Positions 28,459 through 37,933 of a stretch of 64,000 nt of DNA are shown in pieces. The stretch lies in contig WGMI01000003.1 in assembly GCA_016125155.1 (NCBI GenBank), positions 155,236 to 219,235 on the forward strand. The letters run 5' to 3'. The position numbers and the translations under genes were made by a program. A model generated the notes under the pieces. That model saw nothing but the letters and a program-made list of their open reading frames with translations. It was not told where the DNA came from and did no database searches. The first letter of the stretch is position 1. Every line of letters begins with the position of its first letter. Source of the DNA: a bacterium. GTDB lineage: Bacteria > Bacteroidota > Bacteroidia > Flavobacteriales > Schleiferiaceae.

Positions 28459-29273
28459 GGCGCTCTTCGGAAGTTCTGGGGAATGGAGAAGGGGAAGTTC
28501 GGAACCGTCGAGAGGGTTTCTTGCACGTTGATTTTCAACGATGTCCTGTAAGGAAGTCCCAGGGCGTATTCGAGCGTTTTCGGAAAAGAAGCGGGTCGCA
28601 GATTGGGGTCAAATCCATAGCGGCAATCGAGTTCCACCGGAGGGTTGGAGAGCCGGAGAGACACCAGGGTTGGCCGATAATCGAGGGGGCTCACTTCCGA
28701 GCGGTGCACCACCGGGCCCGATGTCAGCGCATACCGACCCCGCGCAGAATCGAGCGTCCATGCATGCCGGGGGTCTTCGATCCAATGGGCTTCAGGTTGG
28801 GTTTGGGGCACATTGGCCAAGAGCAAATCCTGTACATCGGCAAACGAAAAAGTCAGCCCCCAACGGCGGGTTAAGGCTTCGGGCGTAGTCGCCGTATAGG
28901 TTTGATCGAGGCGGTTGTACATCAAAGCCGTGTCTGGTGTAAGGAGCAAGCGCGCCACCGAGATGCCCATCAAGGGGTCGGACACATTGATCCAGATTTG
29001 CTTGTCGCGCTCAAAGCGCATCTCGACCTTAAACGAAGTTTCTCTTCCGTTTTGCACCAAGGTGGCCCCCGCCTTGTAGCCAAAGCGTTCCGGGCTGAAC
29101 CGGGCTCGTTCGATTTGATCGGAAACCATGGCCGCGCTCGGCGAAATGGAGGGCTTGGGTGCCTCAACTGCGGGCGCTTCGGCTTTCCGAAACAATCCGC
29201 AGCCGGTAGTCAGGGTCATCAACCCAACCCATCCCGAGAGGGACACTGCATGACGAATGTTCAAAGTCCTCAT
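28455..29273 (-). CDS. DUF4292 family lipoprotein
   Basis: Lipobox (TLTTGCGLFRK), IWINVSDPLMGISVARLLLTPDTALMYNRLDQTYTATT; canonical Bacteroidota position beside TPR and M23 genes. Confidence 0.8.
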   Translation of the reverse strand: MRTLNIRHAVSLSGWVGLMTLTTGCGLFRKAEAPAVEAPKPSISPSAAMVSDQIERARFSPERFGYKAGATLVQNGRETSFKVEMRFERDKQIWINVSDPLMGISVARLLLTPDTALMYNRLDQTYTATTPEALTRRWGLTFSFADVQDLLLANVPQTQPEAHWIEDPRHAWTLDSARGRYALTSGPVVHRSEVSPLDYRPTLVSLRLSNPPVELDCRYGFDPNLRPASFPKTLEYALGLPYRTSLKINVQETLSTVPNFPFSIPQNFRRAP

Positions 29274-30994
29274 GGTTGGAGCGCTTTGAGCCGTTCGACA
29301 ACGACAGTAGTGGGCTCTTGACCCCGAGAACGCGTCAGTTCCAGGGCTTTTTGATAGCTGCTCAACGCTTCTGAACGGCGACCGAGCGCCTCTAAAATGA
29401 CCCCTTTATGCTCCCAATACACCGGATCAGCGGCCAAGCCCACCGCTCTGTCGATCTGTACCAATGCCTCGTCGTTTCGCCCCATTTTGTGCAATACCCA
29501 CGCATAGGTATCGAGCGAATTCGGGTTGTTCGGATCGAGCTGATTCGAGCGCTGGGTAAACCTGAGCGCATCGTTGAGTCGGGTAGATCGCTCGGCCAAT
29601 ACCCAGGCGTAGTTGTTGAGAAACAAAGGATTGTCTGGTTCGAGTTGGAGGGCTTTGCCAAAGTGCTTGTCCGAGGTGGCGAAGTCTTTGAGCGCATCGC
29701 ACACCATGCCGAGCGAGGCTTCGAACTGAGCGAGGAGACTCGTTTGCCCAAAGGCCAAATCGCGACCCGTTTCAAAGGCCTTGCGGGCCTCGGAGGTGCG
29801 CTCGGTGCGCTCGGCTCCATAGCCCATAAACAACCAGACCATGGGTTGGTTGGGATGGGTCTGAACGGCCGCCACAGCTTCGGAATACAACCGATCCCAT
29901 TGCCGCAATTCGAGGTCGATGGAGAGCAACTGTTGCCAAATGGGCCAGAGCGAACCCCCGGGAAGCGAAACGGCATTGCGATAGGCAGTTTGGGCCTCAC
30001 CTTTTCGGTTGTCGCGCAGCAAAAAATCGCCTTTCATGGCCTGCACTTTGGCTTCGGTGGGGTGGACCTGTTCGGCGATTTCGAGCAGTTCGTACGATTG
30101 TGTTTTGAGCGCGGGAGACTGCTCTGAAGCCTGATAAAAACTCAACAAAACGGCAATTTTGGCGTCGATGTCCAATTCTGGGCTTTGGAGGGCGGTCTTG
30201 AGCAATTGATACGACTCTTCGTATTGGCCCTGCTGCTGATAATAGGCCGACATGCCCAAACTCGCATGGGGGTTGGCGGTATCCTCTTTCAACAGTCCCT
30301 TCCAAATCTTGATGGCCTTGGTGGATTGCCCATTGGCCGCATATAGGTCGGCCTGCTGGAGGGCGTAGATCCGACCCTGCGGAAAGGCTTTGTCGAGGTC
30401 ATTCAGCGCTTGGGCGGCGGCTTCAACATCGCCGGATATCAAATAGAGACGCTTTTTCTCCAATCCGACTTCGGCGGTGAGACCTTCTTTGGCCTCAATG
30501 CGCTGTAAGGTAGACAGGGCCGCTTCGTTGAGCCGGGCGTCAATCTGTACCGTGGCCAGCGCATACATCAATTCCAAATCGTCCGGGCGCAGCGCGCTGG
30601 CGCGTTCGAGCAGGCCTGCGGCCGATCGGGTCAACCCCAACTCGGCATGGATTTCGGCCAGCACTTCGAGTTCTTGGGCGTCGATGTCGGGCAGGGCTTC
30701 GGCTTTGCTGCTGTATTCCAGCGCTTTGTCGTTTCGGCCTTTTTCGAAATACAACTTGGCGAGTTCCACCTTGGACAAGGAGCCCTCTGGTTTGAGCGCA
30801 TCGCAGCGTTCAAAAGCCGCAATGGCCTCGTCGGGGCGTTCGGTGAGTTTGTATTTCTGCGCCTCCCAAAAAGCCGCTTCAAACGCGGCATCGGGATGGG
30901 TTTGGGGGTCTGCTTGGGGTTGCGCTAAAGCCACGCCATACCCCAGGGCGCTTACCCCAAAAAGCGTTGTGGCCTTGGCCAGTCGGTGTATCAA
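29270..30994 (-). CDS. Tetratricopeptide repeat protein
   Basis: Multiple TPRs (FLNNYAWVLAERSTRLNDALRFTQRSNQLDPNNPNSLDTYAWVLHKMGRNDEALVQIDRA). TTG at 30994 gives a clean signal peptide (LIHRLAKATTLFGVSALGYGVALAQ) and avoids overlap with the upstream gene; the track start is 31066. Confidence 0.82.
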   Translation of the reverse strand: MIHRLAKATTLFGVSALGYGVALAQPQADPQTHPDAAFEAAFWEAQKYKLTERPDEAIAAFERCDALKPEGSLSKVELAKLYFEKGRNDKALEYSSKAEALPDIDAQELEVLAEIHAELGLTRSAAGLLERASALRPDDLELMYALATVQIDARLNEAALSTLQRIEAKEGLTAEVGLEKKRLYLISGDVEAAAQALNDLDKAFPQGRIYALQQADLYAANGQSTKAIKIWKGLLKEDTANPHASLGMSAYYQQQGQYEESYQLLKTALQSPELDIDAKIAVLLSFYQASEQSPALKTQSYELLEIAEQVHPTEAKVQAMKGDFLLRDNRKGEAQTAYRNAVSLPGGSLWPIWQQLLSIDLELRQWDRLYSEAVAAVQTHPNQPMVWLFMGYGAERTERTSEARKAFETGRDLAFGQTSLLAQFEASLGMVCDALKDFATSDKHFGKALQLEPDNPLFLNNYAWVLAERSTRLNDALRFTQRSNQLDPNNPNSLDTYAWVLHKMGRNDEALVQIDRAVGLAADPVYWEHKGVILEALGRRSEALSSYQKALELTRSRGQEPTTVVVERLKALQP

Positions 30995-31001
30995 TCCCGA
31001 T

Positions 31002-32012
31002 TTACGATTCGAGTGTGCTATAGTCCCCAAGACTGATGTGTGTAAAACCACCATCGAAGCGCACATGGCTGCCCACCATGGAATTGTGCAGGGTGAGCCC
31101 TTTGAGCGTCGAGTGGTCGCGCATCAAAACGCGTTCCAGGCGGCAGTCTTCGACGGTGCTGTGGTCGCCTATGGAAACGCCCGGACCGATCTTGGAATTG
31201 CGCACCACCGCGCCCTTGCCCAAAAAACAGGGCTCGACGATTTCCGAATTCTCGACCACGGCGTCGGGGGCCCTGAGCGGAAGTCCCTTGGCGTAGACAT
31301 ACTGCAACACCTTAGCGTTGGTATCGACTGTGATGTCTTTGTTGCCGCAGTCCATCCAGTCTTCGACCGTGCCACTCGTAAAGCGAAGCCCTTGGTCTTT
31401 CATATTTTCCAGCGCATTGGTGAGCTGGTATTCGCCCTTGTCTTTGATGTCGTTGTCGAGCAAGTACTGGAGTTCCGACTTGAGCTTGTCTCCGTCGCGG
31501 AAGTAATAAATCCCGATGATGGCCTCGTCGGAAACGAATTCCTGAGGTTTTTCGACAAAATCGGTGATGCGGCCGTCGGGGGCTTTTTTCACGACCCCAA
31601 AAGCCCGGGGGTCATCGACCACCTTGGTCCAAATAACACCGTCGCTCTCGGGATCGAGGACGAAGTCGGCCACGAAGAGCGTATCGGCAAAGGCCACGAC
31701 CAAGGGGCCTTCCAGACTGGGACCGGCGCACAAAATGGCGTGGGCGGTTCCGAGCGGATCGTGTTGGTAGTAGATGCTGCCGCGCGCGCCCTGAGACTCG
31801 GCAATGGCGATCAGATCGCGCTCTACATCGGCTCCAAAATCGCCGATTATGAACGCCACTTCTTCGACTTTCTGGTGACAAATGGCCACGATGTCTTCGA
31901 CCAAGCGCTGCACAATGGGCTTACCCGCAATGGGGATGAGGGGCTTGGGGGTGCTGAGCGTATGCGGGCGCATCCGCTTGCCTTTGCCCGCCATAGGGAC
32001 AATGATTCTCAT
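31002..32012 (-). CDS. Sugar-1-phosphate nucleotidyltransferase with left-handed beta-helix tail
   Basis: MRIIVPMAGKGKRMRPHTLSTPKPLIPIAGKPIVQRLVEDI; C-terminal hexapeptide-like repeats. ATG at 32012. Confidence 0.9.
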   Translation of the reverse strand: MRIIVPMAGKGKRMRPHTLSTPKPLIPIAGKPIVQRLVEDIVAICHQKVEEVAFIIGDFGADVERDLIAIAESQGARGSIYYQHDPLGTAHAILCAGPSLEGPLVVAFADTLFVADFVLDPESDGVIWTKVVDDPRAFGVVKKAPDGRITDFVEKPQEFVSDEAIIGIYYFRDGDKLKSELQYLLDNDIKDKGEYQLTNALENMKDQGLRFTSGTVEDWMDCGNKDITVDTNAKVLQYVYAKGLPLRAPDAVVENSEIVEPCFLGKGAVVRNSKIGPGVSIGDHSTVEDCRLERVLMRDHSTLKGLTLHNSMVGSHVRFDGGFTHISLGDYSTLES

Positions 32013-32494
32013 GGAATAGGTGGGTTGTTGGGTTCTGTGGAAACCGGACGACCGTGGGTTCCGGTGCTGCCGAATCCGCCCTGACCGCGATCGCTGGGGC
32101 TCAGATGATCCGAGACCTGCCACTGAACCGTGGCGTAGCGGGCCACGACCAACTGGGCAATGCGCTCTCCGGGGGCAATCTCGAGGGGGGTGTTCGACAG
32201 GTTGACGACCAATACGCCGATCTCGCCTCGGTAGTCGGCGTCGATGGTCCCTGGGCTGTTCACCAACCCCAGTCCTTTTTTGAGCGCCAAACCGCTGCGG
32301 GGGCGCACCTGAGCCTCGAAGCCGATGGGCAATTCGACATGCAGCCCCGTGGGAATCAGGGTGCGTTCCAAGGGACCGAGCACGATGGGAGCAGAGAGGT
32401 TGGCATAGAGGTCCATGCCCGCGCTTTGGGGGGTGGCATAGGCGGGAAGGGGCTGCCCTCCCTGATTGACGATGCGCACAATTACGTTTTCCAT
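32009..32494 (-). CDS. dut: Deoxyuridine 5'-triphosphate nucleotidohydrolase
   Basis: SAGMDLYAN, RPRSGLALKKGLGLVNSPGTIDADYRGEIGVLVVNLS, and a C-terminal RGQGGFGSTG P-loop-like motif. Confidence 0.95.
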   Translation of the reverse strand: MENVIVRIVNQGGQPLPAYATPQSAGMDLYANLSAPIVLGPLERTLIPTGLHVELPIGFEAQVRPRSGLALKKGLGLVNSPGTIDADYRGEIGVLVVNLSNTPLEIAPGERIAQLVVARYATVQWQVSDHLSPSDRGQGGFGSTGTHGRPVSTEPNNPPIP

Positions 32495-33933
32495 CGGCTC
32501 AGGATCGATCGCAAGGCGGTGCGTTCCGAGCGGTAAGCCAGCACTGCATAGGGAATCAAAACGCCCAAGGCAAGCACGCCAAACCGCTGCTGAACGACCC
32601 AGCCAAGGTAGCCCAAAAGGGTGCAGAGCCCAAGGATGAGGCCGAGTTTGGGCCAGTTGTAGGAAACCGGATAGTGCCGTTGTCCGAGGTACAGGTTCAA
32701 GACCAACATGGTGGCGTAGGACAGGAGCGTGGCCCAGGCCGCGGCGCGAATTCCGTAGTGTGGAATGAGCGCGAGATTGACCCCCAGCGTGACTACCAGT
32801 CCAGCCAAGGTGATGTAGAGCCCGAAGTGGGTCTGCCCGGAGAGTTTGTACCACATCGAGGCGAGGGCGTGGAGTCCGAGCAGCCAATTGGCGAGAAAGA
32901 GGATCCAGACTATGTCGAGCCCTTCCCAGAACTTGGCATCGATAAAGTGTTTGAGGATCGGCATCCCGGCGCAAAGACCGACAAAAACGCCTCCGAGGAG
33001 GAGGGCGTAGAGGTTCATGCTCCGGGCCAAGATGCTGCGGTTGCCGGTGTCTCGGGCAAGCCTGAAGAAAAAGGGCTCGGCGGCATAGCGAAAGGCCTGG
33101 ACAAAAAGGACCAAGAAAATCGAGAGTTTGTAGACGGCTCCGTAGACCCCGAGTTGTTCAAAGGCCGTGTCTGCCGGGAGCAAATACTTGAGAAACTGCC
33201 GGTCGACCAGTTCGTTGGCAATGCCAGCCAAACCGGCGAGCATGAGCGGGAAGCCATAGCCGGCCATCGCGGTCCAAAGCGTCCAGCGAAACCGGGCGCC
33301 TTTCGGGAATCGATATTCGGGCAGGAGCAGCAGCAGCATCAGCGCAGAGGCGACCAAATTGGCGAGCAAGATCTTGGTGGGGCCGTCAAGGGTTTGGAGG
33401 AGGGGGAACCAACGCGCGCTGTAGCCCCAGAGAAAGAGGTCGAGGTTCAAGAGAATGTTGGCGCCGATCAGCGCCATTTTGATCGAGACAAAGCGGACGG
33501 CCCGAGATTCTCGCCTCAGTTTGGCAAAGGGGATGGCGCTGAGGACGTCGAGGATGAGGATCCACGCGGTCATGCGCAGATAGTGCGGCTGCGCAGTGTA
33601 ACGCAAGGAGCTGCTGAGCGGGGCAAAAAAGACTTCGAAGAGGAGGGCGAACAACAGGGTGCTGCCCACCAGACCGATGAGCGCGGTCGAGAGCACCTCT
33701 GCGCCTTGGTCTTTGTGGTGCTCAGAAAAGTGGAAAAACGCGGTTTCCATGCCGTAGGTCAATACGACGATGGCGAAGGCGATAAGGGTATAGAGGTCGG
33801 TGTTGACGCCGTATTCCCCTTTGGCCAGCGCCATGGTGTGCAGGGGGACGAGCAGAAAGTTGAGCACCCTTCCGAGAATGCTGCTCAGTCCATAAAGGGC
33901 CGTTTGTCGAACGAGCTGGCGGAGGTTGGCCAT
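32482..33933 (-). CDS. Oligosaccharide flippase / polysaccharide biosynthesis membrane protein
   Basis: About 12-14 TM segments, N-term MANLRQLVRQTALYGLSSILGRVLNFLLVPLHTMALAKGEYG. Confidence 0.88.
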   Translation of the reverse strand: MANLRQLVRQTALYGLSSILGRVLNFLLVPLHTMALAKGEYGVNTDLYTLIAFAIVVLTYGMETAFFHFSEHHKDQGAEVLSTALIGLVGSTLLFALLFEVFFAPLSSSLRYTAQPHYLRMTAWILILDVLSAIPFAKLRRESRAVRFVSIKMALIGANILLNLDLFLWGYSARWFPLLQTLDGPTKILLANLVASALMLLLLLPEYRFPKGARFRWTLWTAMAGYGFPLMLAGLAGIANELVDRQFLKYLLPADTAFEQLGVYGAVYKLSIFLVLFVQAFRYAAEPFFFRLARDTGNRSILARSMNLYALLLGGVFVGLCAGMPILKHFIDAKFWEGLDIVWILFLANWLLGLHALASMWYKLSGQTHFGLYITLAGLVVTLGVNLALIPHYGIRAAAWATLLSYATMLVLNLYLGQRHYPVSYNWPKLGLILGLCTLLGYLGWVVQQRFGVLALGVLIPYAVLAYRSERTALRSILSRWKT

Positions 33934-33937
33934 CGCG

Positions 33938-33945
33938 CAAAGTTA
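33938..33945 (-). promoter_or_regulatory. Candidate -7 box (TAACTTTG) 4 nt from the flippase start codon
   Basis: Exact TAnnTTTG match; the gap to the ATG is CGCG. Confidence 0.45.
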
Positions 33946-34106
33946 GGAGGATGGGGAGCAGACCGTAGAGTTCGATCAGAGACCGTGGTATGCTTTGCAG
34001 AGGAATGGGGTGGGTGCAATGGACTGGCCCAAGACCCATTCCCAATGGATGCCAAGTTCTGCCAACGCGGCGATTGGGATTTTCTGTTGAAGGGTCACAC
34101 AGTTCC

Positions 34107-34457
34107 TTACTCCACCAAGCACTTCAAACGAAAGCTCCTGCGGCCGTCAGTGAGGTGGAGGAGGTAGAATCCCGGGGCACAGGGGAGGAGTTAGAGGGTT
34201 TCGAGGGGTTGGGGTCGGGATAGGATTCCGGATTATAGCCGTGCGCCTTTGAGGTCGATCAGGGTCCATTCGAGGGGGCTGTTGACCTGGGCCTGGCGCA
34301 GGTCCAGATGCACCACACCGTCGTGAATGGGGTTGGGATAGAGCCGTATGGGGCTGTTTCCCGCGCTGCTCCAACCGGGGTCTTCCTCGAGACCGATCGA
34401 GCAATCGACTGTATCGCAGCCGTACTGGTCGAAGCGGACCGGCCAGCCTCTAGGTGC
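34107..34457 (-). pseudogene. Remnant of a T9SS C-terminal sorting domain
   Basis: Hand translation of the minus strand, one frame: APRGWPVRFDQYGCDTVDCSIGLEEDPGWSSAGNSPIRLYPNPIHDGVVHLDLRQAQVNSPLEWTLIDLKGARL*SGILSRPQPLETL*LLPCAPGFYLLHLTDGRRSFRLKCLVE*. The LYPNP and PGFYLLHLTDG blocks are typical type A sorting-domain ends. No start codon; first in-frame stop at 34233-34235. Confidence 0.7.
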
Positions 34458-34544
34458 CTATTTCAGCCATGACGAAGGAGAAGTCCCTTTGCGCTTTTAA
34501 GATACGTCATGCCCCCTTACCCCTTTCGCCACCGCATGCGGTCG

Positions 34545-34552
34545 TATTTTTG
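34545..34552 (+). promoter_or_regulatory. Candidate -7 box (TATTTTTG) for the M28 peptidase gene
   Basis: TAnnTTTG match 21 nt upstream of the ATG at 34574. Confidence 0.4.
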
Positions 34553-34573
34553 AGGATTCCAGAACCCAACAGC

Positions 34574-36262
34574 ATGAAATTGAAGCGCGCGGAAAGACCA
34601 TGGTGGATCGGTTTGGGCCTCAGTGCCCTCGCTGTTTCAACCGCACTCCAAGCCCAAGACTGCCCCCAACTCGGCCCCAAAGCCCTCAACGGCCTCGCCG
34701 AGCACATCCGATACCTCTCGAGCGACGACCTTGCAGGGCGATCGCCCGGAACCAAAGGAGAGCAACTGGCGGCCGAATACATCAGCCGAGAATTTGCCGA
34801 AATCGGGTTGGTCCCCGCCGGGGTCGACCATTGGTACGAACCCTTTCAAGTGGCCGACTGGGCGGTCGTGGGACAAGGCAACAAACTCGTCGTGGGCGGA
34901 GTCGAACAGACCCGAATGGAACAATACTACCCCACCCCCTTTACGCACAACGGCCGGGCCGAAGGGCAAACCGTGTACGTTAAATACGGCATGGTGCTCG
35001 AAGCCAAAAAGCGCAACGACTTGAAAGGCAAAAACCTTCAAGGTAAAATTGCCGTAATGGACGCCGGAGCCCCCGACGGCATTCACCCCCACTCCGAGTA
35101 TGCCGCCGAACACGACCTGCTCCTCCGCGTGCAACGACTGGCCGAGGCGGGAGCAACAGCGGTATTGATCGTCAACAAAGAAGGCGATCAAATTCCCCCC
35201 AAAAAATTCAAAAAACTCCGCCGGAGCAGCGTCCCGGTACACTTTGTAGCAGACCCAGCCGTGGCCAAAAAGCTCAAGAAAAAACAAACGGTTCAGCTTT
35301 CGGCCAAGGTCGAAGAGCGGTTTTTGGACGCGGTCAACATCGTTGGGCAGATCGACAATGGGGCAGAATATACCGTGGTGATCGGTGCCCACTACGATCA
35401 TTTGGGTTGGGGAGACGAGGGCTCGCTCCACAAAGGCGAACCCGCCATCCACAACGGTGCGGACGACAACGCCAGCGGAACCGCCGGGGTCATCGAATTG
35501 GCGCGCTGGTTGAAAGCGCTGCCCAGTCCCAACCATAACTATCTGTTCGTCTGCTTTTCGGCCGAAGAAATGGGGCTATTGGGATCGAACTACTTCGTCA
35601 AAAACCTCAGACTGCCGACTCAGAACATCAGCTACATGATCAATATGGACATGATCGGGCGGCTTTCGGAAGACAAAGGCCTCGCCATCAGCGGAGTCGG
35701 AACCAGCCCTGCCTTTGCCGATTTGGCCGAAAAACACGCCTGTTTCGAATATCCCGTCAAAACTTCCGCCAGCGGTACGGGTCCATCCGACCATACCAGT
35801 TTTTACAACCAACAAGTCCCTGTGCTCCATTTCTTTACGGGGACTCATGCCGATTATCACAAGCCTACCGACGATTTCGAGTTCATCAACCTCGAAGGAA
35901 CCCAGCGTGTTTTGGAACACATTGCGTTTTGGATTGCTGCGCTGGAAGAAACCCCCCGGCTCGAATTTACCCCCACCAAAGACGCCTCTTCCGACAAAGC
36001 CCCGCGCTTTAGCGTCACCCTGGGCGTAGTGCCCGACTACCTCTTTTCAGGAGAAGGCATGCGCATCGACGGAGTCACCGAAGGAAAGCCCGCGTCCAAA
36101 GCCGGACTCAAAACAGGCGACGTCGTTCTCCAAATTGGAGACCACAAAGTCGTCGATATGATGAGCTATATGAACGCCCTCAGTGCTTTTAAGGCAGGCG
36201 ACCATGCCGAGCTCACCTACGAGCGTTCGGGGGAGGCACAGAAGACCACCGTGCGCTTCTGA
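34574..36262 (+). CDS. M28 family peptidase with PA and PDZ-like domains
   Basis: Signal peptide; VVIGAHYDHLGWG, HNGADDNASGTAGVIELAR, FVCFSAEEMGLLGSNYFV; C-terminal PDZ (GVTEGKPASKAGLKTGDVVLQIGDHKV). Confidence 0.92.
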   Translation: MKLKRAERPWWIGLGLSALAVSTALQAQDCPQLGPKALNGLAEHIRYLSSDDLAGRSPGTKGEQLAAEYISREFAEIGLVPAGVDHWYEPFQVADWAVVGQGNKLVVGGVEQTRMEQYYPTPFTHNGRAEGQTVYVKYGMVLEAKKRNDLKGKNLQGKIAVMDAGAPDGIHPHSEYAAEHDLLLRVQRLAEAGATAVLIVNKEGDQIPPKKFKKLRRSSVPVHFVADPAVAKKLKKKQTVQLSAKVEERFLDAVNIVGQIDNGAEYTVVIGAHYDHLGWGDEGSLHKGEPAIHNGADDNASGTAGVIELARWLKALPSPNHNYLFVCFSAEEMGLLGSNYFVKNLRLPTQNISYMINMDMIGRLSEDKGLAISGVGTSPAFADLAEKHACFEYPVKTSASGTGPSDHTSFYNQQVPVLHFFTGTHADYHKPTDDFEFINLEGTQRVLEHIAFWIAALEETPRLEFTPTKDASSDKAPRFSVTLGVVPDYLFSGEGMRIDGVTEGKPASKAGLKTGDVVLQIGDHKVVDMMSYMNALSAFKAGDHAELTYERSGEAQKTTVRF

Positions 36263-37260
36263 TGGGCGCTTTTCCGAAAGTAGCCGTCATTGGAGGCGGG
36301 AGCTGGGCCACCGCCTTGGTCAAAGTGCTGTCCGAAAACCTCGACTACGTGGGCTGGTGGATGCGCTCTGAAGAAAGCGTGCTGTACATCAAGCGCTACC
36401 ACAACAATCCGCGCTATTTGCCCGGATTGGAACTGGCCACCGAAAACATCGATCTCTCGACCGACCTCAACCACCTGGTCGAAGAGGCCGAACTCCTGTT
36501 GTTTGCCATCCCCTCGGCCTTTCTCAAAGACGCCCTATTGGGCTTGAACCCCGACGCGCTCGAAGGCAAATTCATCGCCAGCGCCATCAAAGGCATTGTG
36601 CCCGACGAACGGCTGATTGTGGGCGAGTTTTTCCTGACCCACTACCGGATTCCTGAAGACCAGATTGCGGTCATTACGGGTCCCTGTCACGCAGAAGAAG
36701 TCGCGCTGGAACGACTGAGTTATCTCACCATTGCCTCGACCAACCCCGCTTTGGCGCGGCATTTGGCCGAAATGCTCAAACGCCCCTACATCAAGACGCT
36801 GGTGAGCGACGACATCTACGGAACCGAATATTCGGCCGTGCTCAAAAACATCTATGCCGTGGCCGCGGGAATTTGCCACGGTCTGGGCTATGGAGACAAT
36901 TTTCAGGCCGTGTTGGTCAGCAGTGCCGTACGCGAAATCAAACGGTTCATCAAGTCGGTGCACCCCATCAAGCGCAACATTCTCGGCTCGGCCTACTTGG
37001 GCGATTTGCTTGTGACGGCTTATTCTCAGTTCAGCCGCAATCGGTTGTTTGGCACCATGATCGGCAAGGGATATTCCGTGCGCAGTGCTCAGCTCGAAAT
37101 GAACATGATCGCCGAGGGATATTATGCCGCGCGGCTGGTGGAGGAAATTCGCCGCGAACACGAAATCAAAATGCCCGTGGCCCAGGCCGTGTATCGGGTG
37201 TTGTTTGAAGGCCGCAGCCCTAAAAAAGAAATGGCCAAATTGTCGACCAAATTGCACTGA
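36262..37260 (+). CDS. gpsA: NAD(P)H-dependent glycerol-3-phosphate dehydrogenase
   Basis: VAVIGGGSWATALVKVL, ITGPCHAEEVALE, EYSAVLKNIYAVAAGICHGLGYGDN. Confidence 0.93.
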   Translation: MGAFPKVAVIGGGSWATALVKVLSENLDYVGWWMRSEESVLYIKRYHNNPRYLPGLELATENIDLSTDLNHLVEEAELLLFAIPSAFLKDALLGLNPDALEGKFIASAIKGIVPDERLIVGEFFLTHYRIPEDQIAVITGPCHAEEVALERLSYLTIASTNPALARHLAEMLKRPYIKTLVSDDIYGTEYSAVLKNIYAVAAGICHGLGYGDNFQAVLVSSAVREIKRFIKSVHPIKRNILGSAYLGDLLVTAYSQFSRNRLFGTMIGKGYSVRSAQLEMNMIAEGYYAARLVEEIRREHEIKMPVAQAVYRVLFEGRSPKKEMAKLSTKLH

Positions 37261-37264
37261 ACGC

Positions 37265-37933
37265 GTGGAGTCGTTTTCGCACATCCCTTTTCAGGCCCCG
37301 CCCCGTCCCGAAGAAGGGCCGCTCGAGGCCGTACGGGACTTTCGGCAATGGCTCGACAAGAGGCGCAGTTTGCGGTTTTTTTCGAGCGAACCTGTGGAAC
37401 GCGCGGTGATTGAAGAATTGATTTTGGCTGCGGGCACGGCCCCTTCGGGGGCGCATAAACAGCCCTGGACCTTTGTAGCGGTCTCTGATCCCCACCTGAA
37501 AACGCGGATTCGAGAGGCGGCAGAAACCGAAGAAAGAGCCTTTTACGCGGGCCGGGCGAGCGAGTCTTGGCTGCGCGATTTAGCGCCCCTGGGAACCGAT
37601 TGGCAAAAGCCTTTTTTGGAAGACGCTCCTTGGTTGATCGTGGTGTTCCGGCAAGCGCACGCCCCCGATGGATCCAAGCACTACTACACCCAGGAATCGG
37701 TCGGCATGGCCTGCGGCCTTCTGATTGCGGCCATCCACAAGGCCGGTTTGGTCACGTTGACCCATACCCCCAGCCCCATGCAGTTCCTCTCGGAGGTGCT
37801 TGGGCGCCCCGCGAACGAAAAACCCTATGTACTGCTGCCCATTGGCTACCCCGCCCCCCAGGCTACCGTACCCGATTTGGTGCGCAAACCACTCGATGAA
37901 TTGGCGGTGTTTTTTGAGGCCGGCGCTCAATAA
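37265..37933 (+). CDS. Nitroreductase family protein
   Basis: GTG start at 37265; KRRSLRFFSSEPVERAVIEELILAAGTAPSGAHKQPWTFVAVSD ... ESVGMACGLLIAAIHKAGLVTLTHTPSPM. Confidence 0.88.
   Translation: MESFSHIPFQAPPRPEEGPLEAVRDFRQWLDKRRSLRFFSSEPVERAVIEELILAAGTAPSGAHKQPWTFVAVSDPHLKTRIREAAETEERAFYAGRASESWLRDLAPLGTDWQKPFLEDAPWLIVVFRQAHAPDGSKHYYTQESVGMACGLLIAAIHKAGLVTLTHTPSPMQFLSEVLGRPANEKPYVLLPIGYPAPQATVPDLVRKPLDELAVFFEAGAQ

Noticed and set aside
32674-34167. 497 aa plus-strand ORF opposite the flippase
   Set aside because: Highly charged, low-complexity antisense translation of a membrane protein gene.
34147-34404. 85 aa minus-strand Pro-rich ORF
   Set aside because: Lies in a different frame from the T9SS remnant; an artefact of the decayed gene, not an independent protein.
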